Shown: positions 8,328 to 17,158 of the stretch, in pieces | How the letters are laid out: every line of letters starts with the position of its first letter | Numbering within the stretch: the stretch's first letter is position 1 | Source: Fluviirhizobium alvei | GTDB taxonomy: Bacteria; Pseudomonadota; Alphaproteobacteria; Rhizobiales; Rhizobiaceae | Assembly: GCF_030551875.1 (NCBI RefSeq) | Contig: NZ_JAUOZU010000015.1 | Coordinates: forward strand, 1-64,000 | Direction: 5' to 3' | Length of the DNA: 64,000 bases | The notes under the pieces: generated by a model | What the model saw: only the letters and a program-made list of their open reading frames with translations | What the model was told of the DNA's origin: nothing | The model's database searches: none | Made by a program: the position numbers and the translations under genes

Positions 8328-9104
8328 ATGAGCAATCGCACGATGCCAAACATATTCATTACTGGAGCGGCATCAGGAATCGGGGCGGCCACCGCCCGTC
8401 TTTTTGCTGCCCGCGGATGGCGCGTCGGCTTGGCCGACCGCGATGTCGAGACCCTGGAACGGCTGGGCCATGACCTGGGCTCGAACGCCATGGTACTCCC
8501 GCTCGATGTGCTCGATCCGGCGACTGTCGAAAGTGCATTGGCAACTTTTGTCGGACCGGAGAACAAACTGGCAGCGTTGTTCAATTCCGCCGGTCTCCTC
8601 GACATGCGACCTTTCGCCGAAACTCCACTTGAGCGGCTGCATGCCATCCTCGATGTCAACATCAAGGGTGTCGTCAACTCTATCGCTGCAGCCACCCCCT
8701 ATCTCAAGGCTCATGGGCATGCCGCCATTGTGACCATGAGTTCGGCGGCCGCCATTTACGGTGTTCCCGATCTGGCGGTCTATTCGGCGAGCAAATTTGC
8801 GATTCGGGGGCTTACGGAAGCCCTAAATATCGAGTTCGAGAAAGCGGGCGTCCGGGTGAGCGACGTCATGGTCGGATATGTCGACACGCCGATACTCTCC
8901 AAAGCGGAGACGACGGCAAAATCCGTTGCCCTGAGCGGTGTCAACGTCACTGCGGACAAGGTGGCCGAAACGGTCTGGCGGGCTGTCTCAGGGCAGCAAG
9001 TGCATTGGTTCGTACGTGAGGAGGATCGCGCTGCCGCCGACCACTTCGATGCGACCCCCCGCGAGCTGCGGCACGAACTCATCCGTCCGGCCACGGGATA
9101 TTGA
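8328..9104 (+). CDS. Short-chain dehydrogenase/reductase
   Basis: A 258-residue SDR with TGAASGIG near residue 11, FNSAGLLD at the NNAG position, the catalytic serine in IVTMSSAAA and YSASK. The C-terminal end (about residue 215 onward) is longer and more charged than in FabG-like enzymes. It differs clearly from the preceding SDR, so the pair is not a recent duplication. It is 18 bases from its upstream neighbour and separated from the hydrolase by a 195-base gap holding palindrome copy C, so it probably ends one transcription unit. Substrate unknown. Confidence 0.86.
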   Translation: MSNRTMPNIFITGAASGIGAATARLFAARGWRVGLADRDVETLERLGHDLGSNAMVLPLDVLDPATVESALATFVGPENKLAALFNSAGLLDMRPFAETPLERLHAILDVNIKGVVNSIAAATPYLKAHGHAAIVTMSSAAAIYGVPDLAVYSASKFAIRGLTEALNIEFEKAGVRVSDVMVGYVDTPILSKAETTAKSVALSGVNVTADKVAETVWRAVSGQQVHWFVREEDRAAADHFDATPRELRHELIRPATGY

Positions 9105-9116
9105 TCCTCTACCGCT

Positions 9117-9137
9117 GCGGCAAAACAATTGTGCCGC
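9117..9137. repeat. Palindromic element, copy C
   Basis: GCGGCA (9117-9122) and TGCCGC (9132-9137) with a 9-base spacer, followed by GAGCGCGAAAAC. Compared with copy A the outer base pair has changed from A-T to G-C on both sides, so symmetry is kept. It lies in the gap before the hydrolase gene, about 160 bases before its start. Confidence 0.55.
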
Positions 9138-9299
9138 GAGCGCGAAAACCGGCCGAAGGAATTGGTCTAACCTTGCGAGAATGGAAGAACGCGGCTCTGC
9201 CGCGATTTTTGGGAAACGCACGCAACGGCCGGTTTGGGAGAGGCGAATGCAAAACGCCTGTTCCTCCGTGTTTGTATGGCGTGAAGGAGGAGCATAGTG

Positions 9300-10169
9300 A
9301 TGGAACAAGACAGTAGCGCAATACCGCTCGCATCCGGGGTCGTGACCCGACAAATCAAGGTCGGGGGCATCCCGGTGACCTATCATGACGCCGGACGAAC
9401 GGAGGCCGGTCATCCGCCGATCGTGCTGGTGCATGGATCTTCGGGAAGTACGCAAGGACATTTCGGTTTTCTGTTTCCAATGCTGGCGGTACGTCATCGG
9501 GTCATTTCGATCGATCTCGCCAATCCCGTAAAGCCGGATGAAGCGCTGGAAATCGAACATATCGAAGAACAGGTGCTTGCCGTCATGGATGATGCGGCGC
9601 CGGGCCAGAAAGTAACGCTCCTCGGGTTTTCGCTTGGGGCAGTGGTGGCAGCTTCTGCTGCGGCGCGCTATCCGGATCGCATCGCGAACCTCGTTCTCCT
9701 GGCTGGCTGGGTCAAAACCGATCTGAAACAGACCCTCTTCAATCGCGTCTGGCACGCGCTGCGCAAAACCAATTCGCCGCAACTCGATGATTATACCATT
9801 TATGCGGCCTTCGGTTCACCATTCCTCTCCAGCAAGACGTTCGCAGATCTCGCCGGCGGAGCCGCGATGCCGCTCGACGATTTCGTTGACAAGCAGATGG
9901 AACTGAACAGCCGCGTCGATATCTCCGACCTCGTGCCGCAAATCCGGGCGACCACCCTGGTGATTGCCTGCACCCACGACACAATGGTGCCTGTGCATCA
10001 TTGCCGGGCTCTGTTCGGCATGATCGAGGATGCACGATATGTCGAGGTCGTTTCCGGACATGCGGTGGTATTCGAGCGTCCGGCGGAAGTGCTGCGCCTG
10101 GTCGACAATTTTGCGCGCGATCCGCTGGCCTACCCAGCCGGATCGATCATTCCCGAGATCAAGCCGTAA
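9300..10169 (+). CDS. Alpha/beta hydrolase, probable ester or lactone hydrolase
   Basis: A 289-residue alpha/beta-hydrolase. The oxyanion region is VLVHGSSGS, the nucleophile elbow GFSLGA (serine near residue 115), the acid lies in ACTHDTMVP and the base in SGHAVVFERP. GGAGGAG lies 8 bases before the ATG at 9300; a GTG three bases earlier is also in frame but less well spaced. It is followed 17 bases later by the Baeyer-Villiger-type monooxygenase, so the obvious role is cleavage of the ester or lactone that enzyme makes. A C-C hydrolase role is possible but less supported by this neighbour. Confidence 0.86.
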   Translation: MEQDSSAIPLASGVVTRQIKVGGIPVTYHDAGRTEAGHPPIVLVHGSSGSTQGHFGFLFPMLAVRHRVISIDLANPVKPDEALEIEHIEEQVLAVMDDAAPGQKVTLLGFSLGAVVAASAAARYPDRIANLVLLAGWVKTDLKQTLFNRVWHALRKTNSPQLDDYTIYAAFGSPFLSSKTFADLAGGAAMPLDDFVDKQMELNSRVDISDLVPQIRATTLVIACTHDTMVPVHHCRALFGMIEDARYVEVVSGHAVVFERPAEVLRLVDNFARDPLAYPAGSIIPEIKP

Positions 10170-10186
10170 GCGAGGAGGAGACCGAA

Positions 10187-11680
10187 ATGACAGTAGAATG
10201 GACCATCCACGAAACCTCCCTCATCATTGTCGGCGCTGGCTTCAGCGGCCTCGGCATGGCTATGAAACTGAAACAGAAGGGAATGGACGATTTCGTCATT
10301 CTCGAACGTGCTGACGATGTCGGTGGCGCCTGGCGCGACAATACCTATCCGGGGGTGGCCTGCGATGTACCCTCGCATCTCTATTCCTTCTCCTTCATGC
10401 CGAAGCCCGATTGGTCGCGGGTCTTCTCGCCCGGTGGGGAAATCTGGGACTATCTCCGCGATTGTGCCCGCAAGACGGGCCTGGTGCCGCATATCCAGTT
10501 CGGCGCAGAGATGCTGCAGGCGAACTGGGACGAAACCGGTCGGCGCTGGACTGTGGAGACGACGCGCGGCGTCTGGCGCGGGCGCTATCTCATCACCGCA
10601 ACCGGGGTTCTCGCCGACGCACATTTGCCGGCAATGCCCGGGCTCGAAAGTTTCCATGGCTGCTCCTTCCATTCCGCACGCTGGGACCATGCCGCGGATC
10701 TGAAGGGCAAACGTGTAGGTGTCGTCGGTTCCGGCGCGTCTGCCATCCAGATCGTGCCGGAAGTTTCGAAGGTAGCGAGCGAGGTCGTGGTCTTTCAGCG
10801 CAGCGCGCCCTACATTATCCCGCGGCCCGATCGGGCCTACACAGAAGCGGAAAAGCGCACCTTCACCCGGCTGCCGGACACGATGACGGCTCTTCGTTCC
10901 GAAATCTTCTGGTTTGGCGAATATGCCTATGCGCAGCGGCGCGCCGTACCGGCTTTCGTTGCCGAAGCGCGCAAAATGGCCCTCGACCACCTTGCGGCCC
11001 AGGTGCCTGATCCCACGCTCCGTGCGAGCCTCACACCGGATTACGAAATCGGCTGCAAGCGCGTGCTGATTTCCAACAATTATTATCCGTCATTCAACGA
11101 GAAGCACGTGAGTCTTGAAACATCGGCCCTGGCGCGGGTCGACGGCAGCAAGGCCGTTGCCGCAAGCGGAATGTCCTACGACCTCGACGTGCTGGTTTTT
11201 GCTACCGGCTTCGAGGCGGCGGAACCGCCGGTAGCACATCGCATCCATGGTCGTGAGACCAGTCTGGCCGAGCGATGGACCCGAGGAATGCAGGCATACG
11301 ATTCCATCACAGTTCCGGGCTTCCCCAATCTTTTCATGATGCTCGGGCCCAATACCGGTCTCGGCCATCACACCATGGTCTATATCCTCGAGGCACAAGT
11401 GGACTATATCCTCGGCGCTCTCGATTACGCCAAGGCGAGTGGCTCGGAGACCCTGGAAGCGAGTGTCGAAGCCGAGGCGCGCTATGTCGCAGCAATCGAG
11501 CAGCGGAGCGCTGGAACCGTCTGGCTCGCCGGAGGCTGCAATTTCTGGTACCGCGACCCCAACAGCGGTCGTCTAACCGTGCTGTGGCCAGATTTCGCCT
11601 ACGCCTTCCGGGATGAAAACGGAAGCTTCGAACCCGATGGTTATCTCATGGACGGCAAGTCGATAGCGGCTGCGGTTTGA
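10187..11680 (+). CDS. Flavoprotein monooxygenase, Baeyer-Villiger type
   Basis: A 497-residue FAD- and NADPH-dependent monooxygenase. The first nucleotide motif is GAGFSG at residues 16-21, followed by VGGAWRDNTYPGVACDVPSH, a class B hallmark. The fingerprint FHGCSFHSARWD lies near residues 155-166 and a second nucleotide motif VGSGASA near 180. These indicate a type I Baeyer-Villiger monooxygenase or close relative, which inserts an oxygen next to a ketone to give an ester or lactone. The long upstream open frame to 10001 lies inside the hydrolase gene; the ATG at 10187 follows GAGGAGGAG. Its immediate neighbour is the hydrolase expected for the next step. Confidence 0.9.
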   Translation: MTVEWTIHETSLIIVGAGFSGLGMAMKLKQKGMDDFVILERADDVGGAWRDNTYPGVACDVPSHLYSFSFMPKPDWSRVFSPGGEIWDYLRDCARKTGLVPHIQFGAEMLQANWDETGRRWTVETTRGVWRGRYLITATGVLADAHLPAMPGLESFHGCSFHSARWDHAADLKGKRVGVVGSGASAIQIVPEVSKVASEVVVFQRSAPYIIPRPDRAYTEAEKRTFTRLPDTMTALRSEIFWFGEYAYAQRRAVPAFVAEARKMALDHLAAQVPDPTLRASLTPDYEIGCKRVLISNNYYPSFNEKHVSLETSALARVDGSKAVAASGMSYDLDVLVFATGFEAAEPPVAHRIHGRETSLAERWTRGMQAYDSITVPGFPNLFMMLGPNTGLGHHTMVYILEAQVDYILGALDYAKASGSETLEASVEAEARYVAAIEQRSAGTVWLAGGCNFWYRDPNSGRLTVLWPDFAYAFRDENGSFEPDGYLMDGKSIAAAV

Positions 11681-11917
11681 TGAAATCGGCGAGACACGGC
11701 GGCTAGACCGTCGTGCTCATCGACAAAACAGGGGCGATTTCCGCTCACTGGCGATAGGTTGTCTCAAGCAGTGCCGGCATCGTCTTGCCGGAAATGACGC
11801 TCGTCTCCAATTCTCATGAAACAGATGTGCAAGTCTTGGACTTGAGCGGGCACATACGCGCCTTTGACGCGTCTTATGATTGCAACGCGAACGCTCGCTC
11901 GAATAAGAGGTTCTGAA

Positions 11918-12670
11918 TTGAATTTTTCGCTCGATGGAAAGTCCGCATTCGTGTCCGGTGCATCTTCCGGCCTCGGTCGCTATTTTGCGCAGACGCTTGC
12001 TCAATCGGGAGCCGGGGTCACCATTGCCGCGCGCAGGCGCTCGGCGCTGGATGAAACTGCGGCAACGATTACAAGGGCCGGCGGAAGCGTCTCCATCGTC
12101 GAGATGGATGTCACGGACGATCAATCGGTGGAAAGGGCGTTTGCCGGTTCTGCGGGTATCTTCGACATCGTGGTCAACAATGCGGGCGTAACGCATGATG
12201 GGCCAGCCCTGCGGACGACGATGGACGATTGGGACCGGGTCATCCAAACGGATCTGGGTGGGGTTTTCCGGGTTGCCAAGGCCGCTGCTAGTCGGATGAA
12301 GGAAGCCGGCAACGGCGGTAGCCTCATCAACATCGCGTCGATCCTAGGGATACGGGTTGCGGGCAATGTTGCCGCCTACGCCGCGGCAAAGGCCGGTGTG
12401 ATCCAGTTGACGCGGTCACTCGCGCTCGAATGGGCTCGCTTCGACATTCGCGTCAATGCGCTTTGCCCGGGCTATATCGAAACAGACCTCAACCGGGAAT
12501 TCTTTGCCTCTGAAGCCGGCCAGGCACTCATTCGCCGCATCCCGCAACGCCGTCTCGGCCAGGTCGATGATCTCAGGGGCGCGCTTCTGTTGCTCGCATC
12601 GGATGCGAGTCGTTTCATTACTGGAACCGAGATCGTCGTGGATGGCGGGCATCTCGTCTCCTCCCTGTAA
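11918..12670 (+). CDS. Short-chain dehydrogenase/reductase
   Basis: A 250-residue FabG-like SDR with SGASSGLG, NNAGVTHD, the serine in LINIASILG, YAAAK and the C-terminal VVDGGHLVSSL. The best start is a TTG at 11918, seven bases after AAGAGG and giving the normal N-terminus; ATG codons in frame at 11864 and 11876 would add 14-18 basic residues with no ribosome site. A 237-base gap precedes it, so it may begin a second transcription unit. The acyl-CoA dehydrogenase follows after 10 bases. In a levulinate-like scheme it could act on a 3-hydroxyacyl-CoA intermediate, but this is not proven. Confidence 0.82.
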   Translation: MNFSLDGKSAFVSGASSGLGRYFAQTLAQSGAGVTIAARRRSALDETAATITRAGGSVSIVEMDVTDDQSVERAFAGSAGIFDIVVNNAGVTHDGPALRTTMDDWDRVIQTDLGGVFRVAKAAASRMKEAGNGGSLINIASILGIRVAGNVAAYAAAKAGVIQLTRSLALEWARFDIRVNALCPGYIETDLNREFFASEAGQALIRRIPQRRLGQVDDLRGALLLLASDASRFITGTEIVVDGGHLVSSL

Positions 12671-12680
12671 GGACCAGGTC

Positions 12681-13889
12681 ATGGATTTTACAATCTCTGC
12701 TGAAATCGACGATTACCGCAGTCGCATTGCACGTTTCGTCGAGGATGAAATATTGCCGGTTGAAGGCAACCGCGACGCCTATGATGATCATGGGAACATT
12801 CGCCTCGACTTTCTCGAGCCTCTCCGGGAAAAAGCGCGTGCCGAAGGCCTCTGGTGTCTGCAACTCAAACCGGAAACCGGTGGTGCAGGGCTTGGCAAGA
12901 TCGGCATGGCGGTCTGCTACGAGGAGATGAACCGTTCGATCTTCGGGCCCGCCGTTTTCAATTCTGCGGCGCCTGACGACGGGAACATGATGGTTCTCGA
13001 GCAGGCGGGGACCGATGCGCAGAAGGCCCGCTGGCTGCAGCCGATCGTAGAAGGAAAGGTCCGCTCTGCCTTTGCCATGACAGAGCCAAATCCCGGCTCT
13101 GGTTCAGATCCGTCGATGATGCAGACGACGGCGACGCGCAAGGGGGACAAGTATCTCATCCGCGGGCGCAAATGGTTCATTACCGCGGCCGAAGAGGCGC
13201 AGCATTTCATTTTGATGGCGCGAACATCGGATGATGAACGCAAGGGGTTGACGGCCTTTCTGTTCGATCGTGACCAGCCGGGCTGGCGCATCGAGCGGCG
13301 CATTCCGATCATGGGGCCGGAGGAACATGGCGGCCATTGCGAACTGGTTTTCGAGGACCTTGAAATTCCCGCAGGGGACATCCTGCTTGGCGAAGGTGAA
13401 GGGTTGAAAGTGACCCAGATGCGGCTTGGCCCCGCGCGCCTCACCCATTGCATGCGCTGGCTGGGCCTGTCGAAGCGCTGCGTGGAGATTGCCCGGACCT
13501 ACGCTGCCGAGCGTTTCGCCTTTGGCGAGAGGCTGTCCAAGCGGGAAAGCATTCGCATGATGCTTGGTGACCTTTCGATGCAGATTGAGATCGGACGGCT
13601 CCTGGTCATGAAGGCGGCGTGGGAGCTCGATCGTGGCGGCTATGCGCGAAAGGAGGTTTCGATGGCGAAGATCCATGTAGCCAATCTCCTGCACAAGGCT
13701 GCCGATACGGCGATCCAGATCAACGGTGCGCGCGGCTATTCGACGGACACGCCGCTGGAATGGATTTACCGCTATGCGCGTCAGGCGCGCCTGGTCGACG
13801 GAGCGGACGAGGTCCACAAGATGGTCCTTGAGCGCCATCTCGACAAGGAAGATCGGCAATTCTGGGCATGGCCAGCAAGCCACAATTGA
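12681..13889 (+). CDS. Acyl-CoA dehydrogenase, ACAD10/11-like
   Basis: A 402-residue acyl-CoA dehydrogenase with FAD-binding stretches AMTEPNPGSGSDPSM and KWFITAA, and a C-terminal four-helix domain. The place that carries the catalytic glutamate in medium-chain enzymes (YEGT-like) reads RLVDGADEVH near residues 371-380, the form seen in the ACAD10/ACAD11 branch (DGPDEVH). In that branch the dehydrogenase works with an APH-like kinase to turn 4-hydroxyacyl-CoA into enoyl-CoA by phosphorylation and elimination. Such a kinase is encoded two genes downstream, which strongly supports this reading over an ordinary beta-oxidation enzyme. Confidence 0.88.
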   Translation: MDFTISAEIDDYRSRIARFVEDEILPVEGNRDAYDDHGNIRLDFLEPLREKARAEGLWCLQLKPETGGAGLGKIGMAVCYEEMNRSIFGPAVFNSAAPDDGNMMVLEQAGTDAQKARWLQPIVEGKVRSAFAMTEPNPGSGSDPSMMQTTATRKGDKYLIRGRKWFITAAEEAQHFILMARTSDDERKGLTAFLFDRDQPGWRIERRIPIMGPEEHGGHCELVFEDLEIPAGDILLGEGEGLKVTQMRLGPARLTHCMRWLGLSKRCVEIARTYAAERFAFGERLSKRESIRMMLGDLSMQIEIGRLLVMKAAWELDRGGYARKEVSMAKIHVANLLHKAADTAIQINGARGYSTDTPLEWIYRYARQARLVDGADEVHKMVLERHLDKEDRQFWAWPASHN

Positions 13890-13911
13890 CAGATGTCGGG
13901 GGGGAATTCTG

Positions 13912-15522
13912 ATGCGCGATGAGGTCTATCTTGGGTCGAGACCAGCAAATTGCACGCCGCTGACGCCGCTCAACCTCCTTGAGCGCGCGCTGACGGCGCA
14001 TCCGGACCGGAAGGCCGTGATCTGGGGCGAACGGGTGTGGACCTATGCTGCGTTGGGCAACATCGTATGGGCGCTTGCCAGATTCCTGGCATCGCAAGGT
14101 GTCAAAGCGGGCGACGTCGTTTCGCTGATGTGCCCCAACAGACCGGAAATGTTGGCTGCACATTATGCGGTTCCGTTGCTCGGCGCTGTCATCAACTCGG
14201 TCAACACGCGCTTGGACCGCGAGACGGTCGCCTATATTCTGTCTCACTCAGAGAGCCGGCTGATGATAGCCGACCCAGGCTGCCGGGACATTGCCGAAGC
14301 GGCGGCAGCCGTGGCCGGCGTTCCATTCGTTTGCCTGGCGTCCGATGGGTCCGATGCGCTTTCTGGTCTGGCGCTCCTGGATGCAATGGATCCGATCCCG
14401 CCCCATCAATGGGGGCAGGTGGCGCATGAATGGCAGCCGATAGCCCTGAACTACACGTCCGGCACCACAAGCCATCCGAAGGGCGTGGTCTTGCATCATC
14501 GCGGCGCCTATCTGAATTCGCTCGGTAATGTGATCGAACTCGGCTTCAACCGGCATAGTATCTATCTGTGGGTACTGCCGATGTTTCACTGCAATGGCTG
14601 GTGCCACACCTGGGCCATAACGGCGGCGGGTGGTGTTCACGTTTGCCTGGAACGGGTTGACCCCGCGGAAATCTTTGAGGTGATCGAAAGCGTTGGGGTG
14701 ACCCACATGGCCTGCGCACCGGTCGTGCTCCATATGCTGCTGAACCATGAGGCGCGCGCCTTGCGCGATCCCTCTCGCGTTGTCACCGTTGCGACCGGCG
14801 GTGCTGCCCCGACGAGCGCGCTGATTGCCCAAATGGATGCGCTCGGTTTCGAGTTCATACATCTCTATGGGCTCACTGAAAGCTACGGTCCGTCGACACT
14901 GCGTATCTTGAGCGACGCGGAGAAATCACTTTCCATCACCGAAAGGGCAACGCTTCTTGCCCGACAGGGTGTCCAGCACGTGACCGCCAATCGCGTGCGA
15001 CTTGTCGACGAAAGCAACAACTTAGTTCCTTCGGATGGCAACACGATCGGCGAGATCGTTCTGCAGGGAAATACGCTTATGGCGGGATACTACCGCGACC
15101 CGCAGGCGACCGAGGAGGCTTTCAGGAACGGCGTTTTTCACACCGGCGACCTTGCGGTCCAGCATCCTGACGGGCAGATCGAAATCAAGGATCGCGCCAA
15201 GGATGTCATCATCTCCGGTGGGGAAAACATTTCGAGCCTCGAGGTGGAAAGCGTTCTGCATCTGCATCCGGCGGTCTTTCTTGCTGCGGTTGTTGCCGCG
15301 CCCGATCCGAAATGGGGTGAGGTCCCATATGCCTTCATCGAGCTTAAGCCCGGGCAGTCTGTGACATCGGAGACGCTACGCTCTTTCTGCCGCGAGCATC
15401 TGGCGCATTTCAAGGTCCCGAGGAAATTCGTTTTTCTATCGCTTCCGCGGACTGCGACCGGGAAAATCAAGAAGTTTGAACTGCGCAATGATGTGACACA
15501 CAGGGCGGGGGAAGAAAACTGA
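13912..15522 (+). CDS. AMP-forming acyl-CoA synthetase
   Basis: A 536-residue ANL-family ligase. It has the phosphate loop YTSGTTSHPKG (about residue 182), the adenine motif YGLTES, the hinge region TGDLAVQHPDG with IKDRAKDVIISGGENIS, and the C-terminal catalytic lysine in PRTATGKIKK. This architecture matches medium-chain and branched fatty acid ligases of the AlkK kind. The frame is open from 13726 but that part overlaps the previous gene; the ATG at 13912 gives the normal start. It would activate the hydroxy acid released by the hydrolase. Its stop is one base from the kinase start, so the two are tightly coupled. Confidence 0.9.
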   Translation: MRDEVYLGSRPANCTPLTPLNLLERALTAHPDRKAVIWGERVWTYAALGNIVWALARFLASQGVKAGDVVSLMCPNRPEMLAAHYAVPLLGAVINSVNTRLDRETVAYILSHSESRLMIADPGCRDIAEAAAAVAGVPFVCLASDGSDALSGLALLDAMDPIPPHQWGQVAHEWQPIALNYTSGTTSHPKGVVLHHRGAYLNSLGNVIELGFNRHSIYLWVLPMFHCNGWCHTWAITAAGGVHVCLERVDPAEIFEVIESVGVTHMACAPVVLHMLLNHEARALRDPSRVVTVATGGAAPTSALIAQMDALGFEFIHLYGLTESYGPSTLRILSDAEKSLSITERATLLARQGVQHVTANRVRLVDESNNLVPSDGNTIGEIVLQGNTLMAGYYRDPQATEEAFRNGVFHTGDLAVQHPDGQIEIKDRAKDVIISGGENISSLEVESVLHLHPAVFLAAVVAAPDPKWGEVPYAFIELKPGQSVTSETLRSFCREHLAHFKVPRKFVFLSLPRTATGKIKKFELRNDVTHRAGEEN

Positions 15523-15523
15523 T

Positions 15524-16567
15524 ATGGCGAATGCGATGTCCCCGTCCCTCGATTTCGATGTCGGCGCCCTGCGGGCATTCCTTGATGATCAATTCGGATC
15601 GAGCCGATATCTTGAAATCGAGAGAATTTCCGGCGGACAATCAAACCCGACCTATTTTGTCACGCATGGTACACTACGGATGGTGCTCCGGAAGAAGCCC
15701 GCAGGACTTATCTTGAAGGGCGCGCATGCGATTGATCGCGAATTTCGTATTCTATCGGCCCTAAACCCGGTCGGCGTTCCGGTACCGCGCCCAATTCTCT
15801 TCCATGAAGATCCCGGGTTGCTAGGGACGCCGTTTTATCTGATGGATCGGGTTGATGGTCGCGTTTTCACGGACTGTGCCCTCCCGGGTTTGGAGCCGGA
15901 TGAGCGGCATGCCATCTGGATGGGAGCCGCCGATGCGCTTGCTGCGATGCATTCGGTAATTCCAGCGGATATCGGTCTTGGCGATTTCGGTCCGCCCGGT
16001 AACTACTTCGAGCGTCAGATCGCGCGCTGGACAAAACAATGGTTGAATTCGTCGCTACACTCGACCATCCCTGCGCTCGACAACCTTGTTGAATGGCTTC
16101 CCGCCAACCTGCCGCAGGACGATGGCATGGTACGGCTGGCTCATGGCGATTTTCGCATGGGCAATTTGCTCTTTCATCCGACAGAGCCCCGAGTGGTCGC
16201 GATCCTGGACTGGGAACTCTCGACCTTGGGCCATCCGCTCGGCGATCTCGGCTTCTGCGTCATGCCATGGCATACCAGCCCGGAAGAATATGGCGGTATA
16301 CTCGGCTTTGACCGAAAGCGTCTCGGGATTCCGGAAGAGGCGGAATTTGTCGAACGCTATATGGCTGCGGTCCCCGCCATCGCGCCGCTTCTTCCATTCC
16401 ACAAGGCATTCGCGCTCTTTCGTTTTGCCGTTATCTTTGTAGGCATTGCTGATCGCGTGCGCGCTGGAAATGCAGCTGCGGAAAATGCGGCTGAGGTCAT
16501 TCCTCTTGCAACCCGCTTTGCGGAGCGAGCGCTTGAGATAGTGTTCGACGTTGTCCACGAAGCGTAG
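15524..16567 (+). CDS. APH-family phosphotransferase, ACAD10/11 or LvaA-like kinase
   Basis: A 347-residue protein of the aminoglycoside phosphotransferase fold. It has an N-terminal GGQSNPTYF phosphate loop, VLRKKP with the ATP lysine, and the catalytic HGDFRMGNLLF near residues 207-217 followed by ILDWELSTLGHPLGDL with the metal-binding aspartate. GNYFERQIARWTKQW and the WLPANLP segment match the kinase domain of ACAD10/ACAD11 rather than antibiotic kinases. Known relatives phosphorylate the hydroxyl of 4-hydroxyacyl-CoA. The start at 15524 lies one base after the ligase stop. It ends the catabolic run; a 591-base gap with traR follows. Confidence 0.88.
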   Translation: MANAMSPSLDFDVGALRAFLDDQFGSSRYLEIERISGGQSNPTYFVTHGTLRMVLRKKPAGLILKGAHAIDREFRILSALNPVGVPVPRPILFHEDPGLLGTPFYLMDRVDGRVFTDCALPGLEPDERHAIWMGAADALAAMHSVIPADIGLGDFGPPGNYFERQIARWTKQWLNSSLHSTIPALDNLVEWLPANLPQDDGMVRLAHGDFRMGNLLFHPTEPRVVAILDWELSTLGHPLGDLGFCVMPWHTSPEEYGGILGFDRKRLGIPEEAEFVERYMAAVPAIAPLLPFHKAFALFRFAVIFVGIADRVRAGNAAAENAAEVIPLATRFAERALEIVFDVVHEA

Positions 16568-17158
16568 TCGCCAGAAAGCCCGCGCTATGCGATTTCAAAT
16601 CAGCTCGGAGTGCCTTCTGCCCGAATTGGGTATATCATACATGTGAGTGATAGATACGCATACTGCCTGATCTGAGATCCAATATCGCTACGCCCATTTT
16701 GGAGAGTCTTAGGCTTTGCTCTGGGACCAGACCTTGGACCGCCGGAAATTGGTGTTTCCGCCTGTCATCACGCTGGCGGGCTGGTTGCATCATCAGGATT
16801 GTGCATGCAATCGGAAGCCTTTATACAGCCTATGATTGCTGCTAGTCTTGATTATAATTTTAGTGCGATATCTTCAACGGTGCCTCAACCACCATCCCTA
16901 ATCGGCGCGTACAGATCACTTTGTACCGCCCACAGTAAGGACCCTTCTTTCACGGCAAATCAATAGCGCCGTAAGCGTGAAGTCGATTGACATTTTCTGC
17001 TTAGTATCCTGCGAAACTTCTCCCTGCCTTGCGCAAGAATTTAAGCTTCAATTGGGAATAGAAAAAAGTTCCGCAAGATGGATTATGCAGCCATTGGTTA
17101 GTTTTGGCGTGAAGGGCATGTAGGATCTGTACCGCCTAGCGACCTCGTGGAGTTTATC
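16568..17158. other. Intergenic region between the catabolic operon and traR
   Basis: No supported gene. It is more AT-rich than its surroundings (for example 16840-16870 and 17035-17075). It holds palindrome copy B and the leader of traR, whose GTGGAG ribosome site lies at 17147-17152. A TTGACA at 16988 could be a -35 box, but no well-spaced -10 is obvious. No canonical 18-base tra box was seen here. Confidence 0.5.
16952..16972. repeat. Palindromic element, copy B, upstream of traR
   Basis: ACGGCA (16952-16957), a 9-base spacer ATCAATAG preceded by A, then CGCCGT (16967-16972), followed by AAGCGTGAAGTC. One arm has a single mismatch to symmetry. The trailing GCGTGAAGT is shared with copy A. 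It lies about 190 bases before the traR start and about 390 bases after the last catabolic gene. Confidence 0.6.

Noticed and set aside
17101-17158. A tra box directly upstream of traR
   Set aside because: No 18-base dyad close to the consensus was found in the leader.
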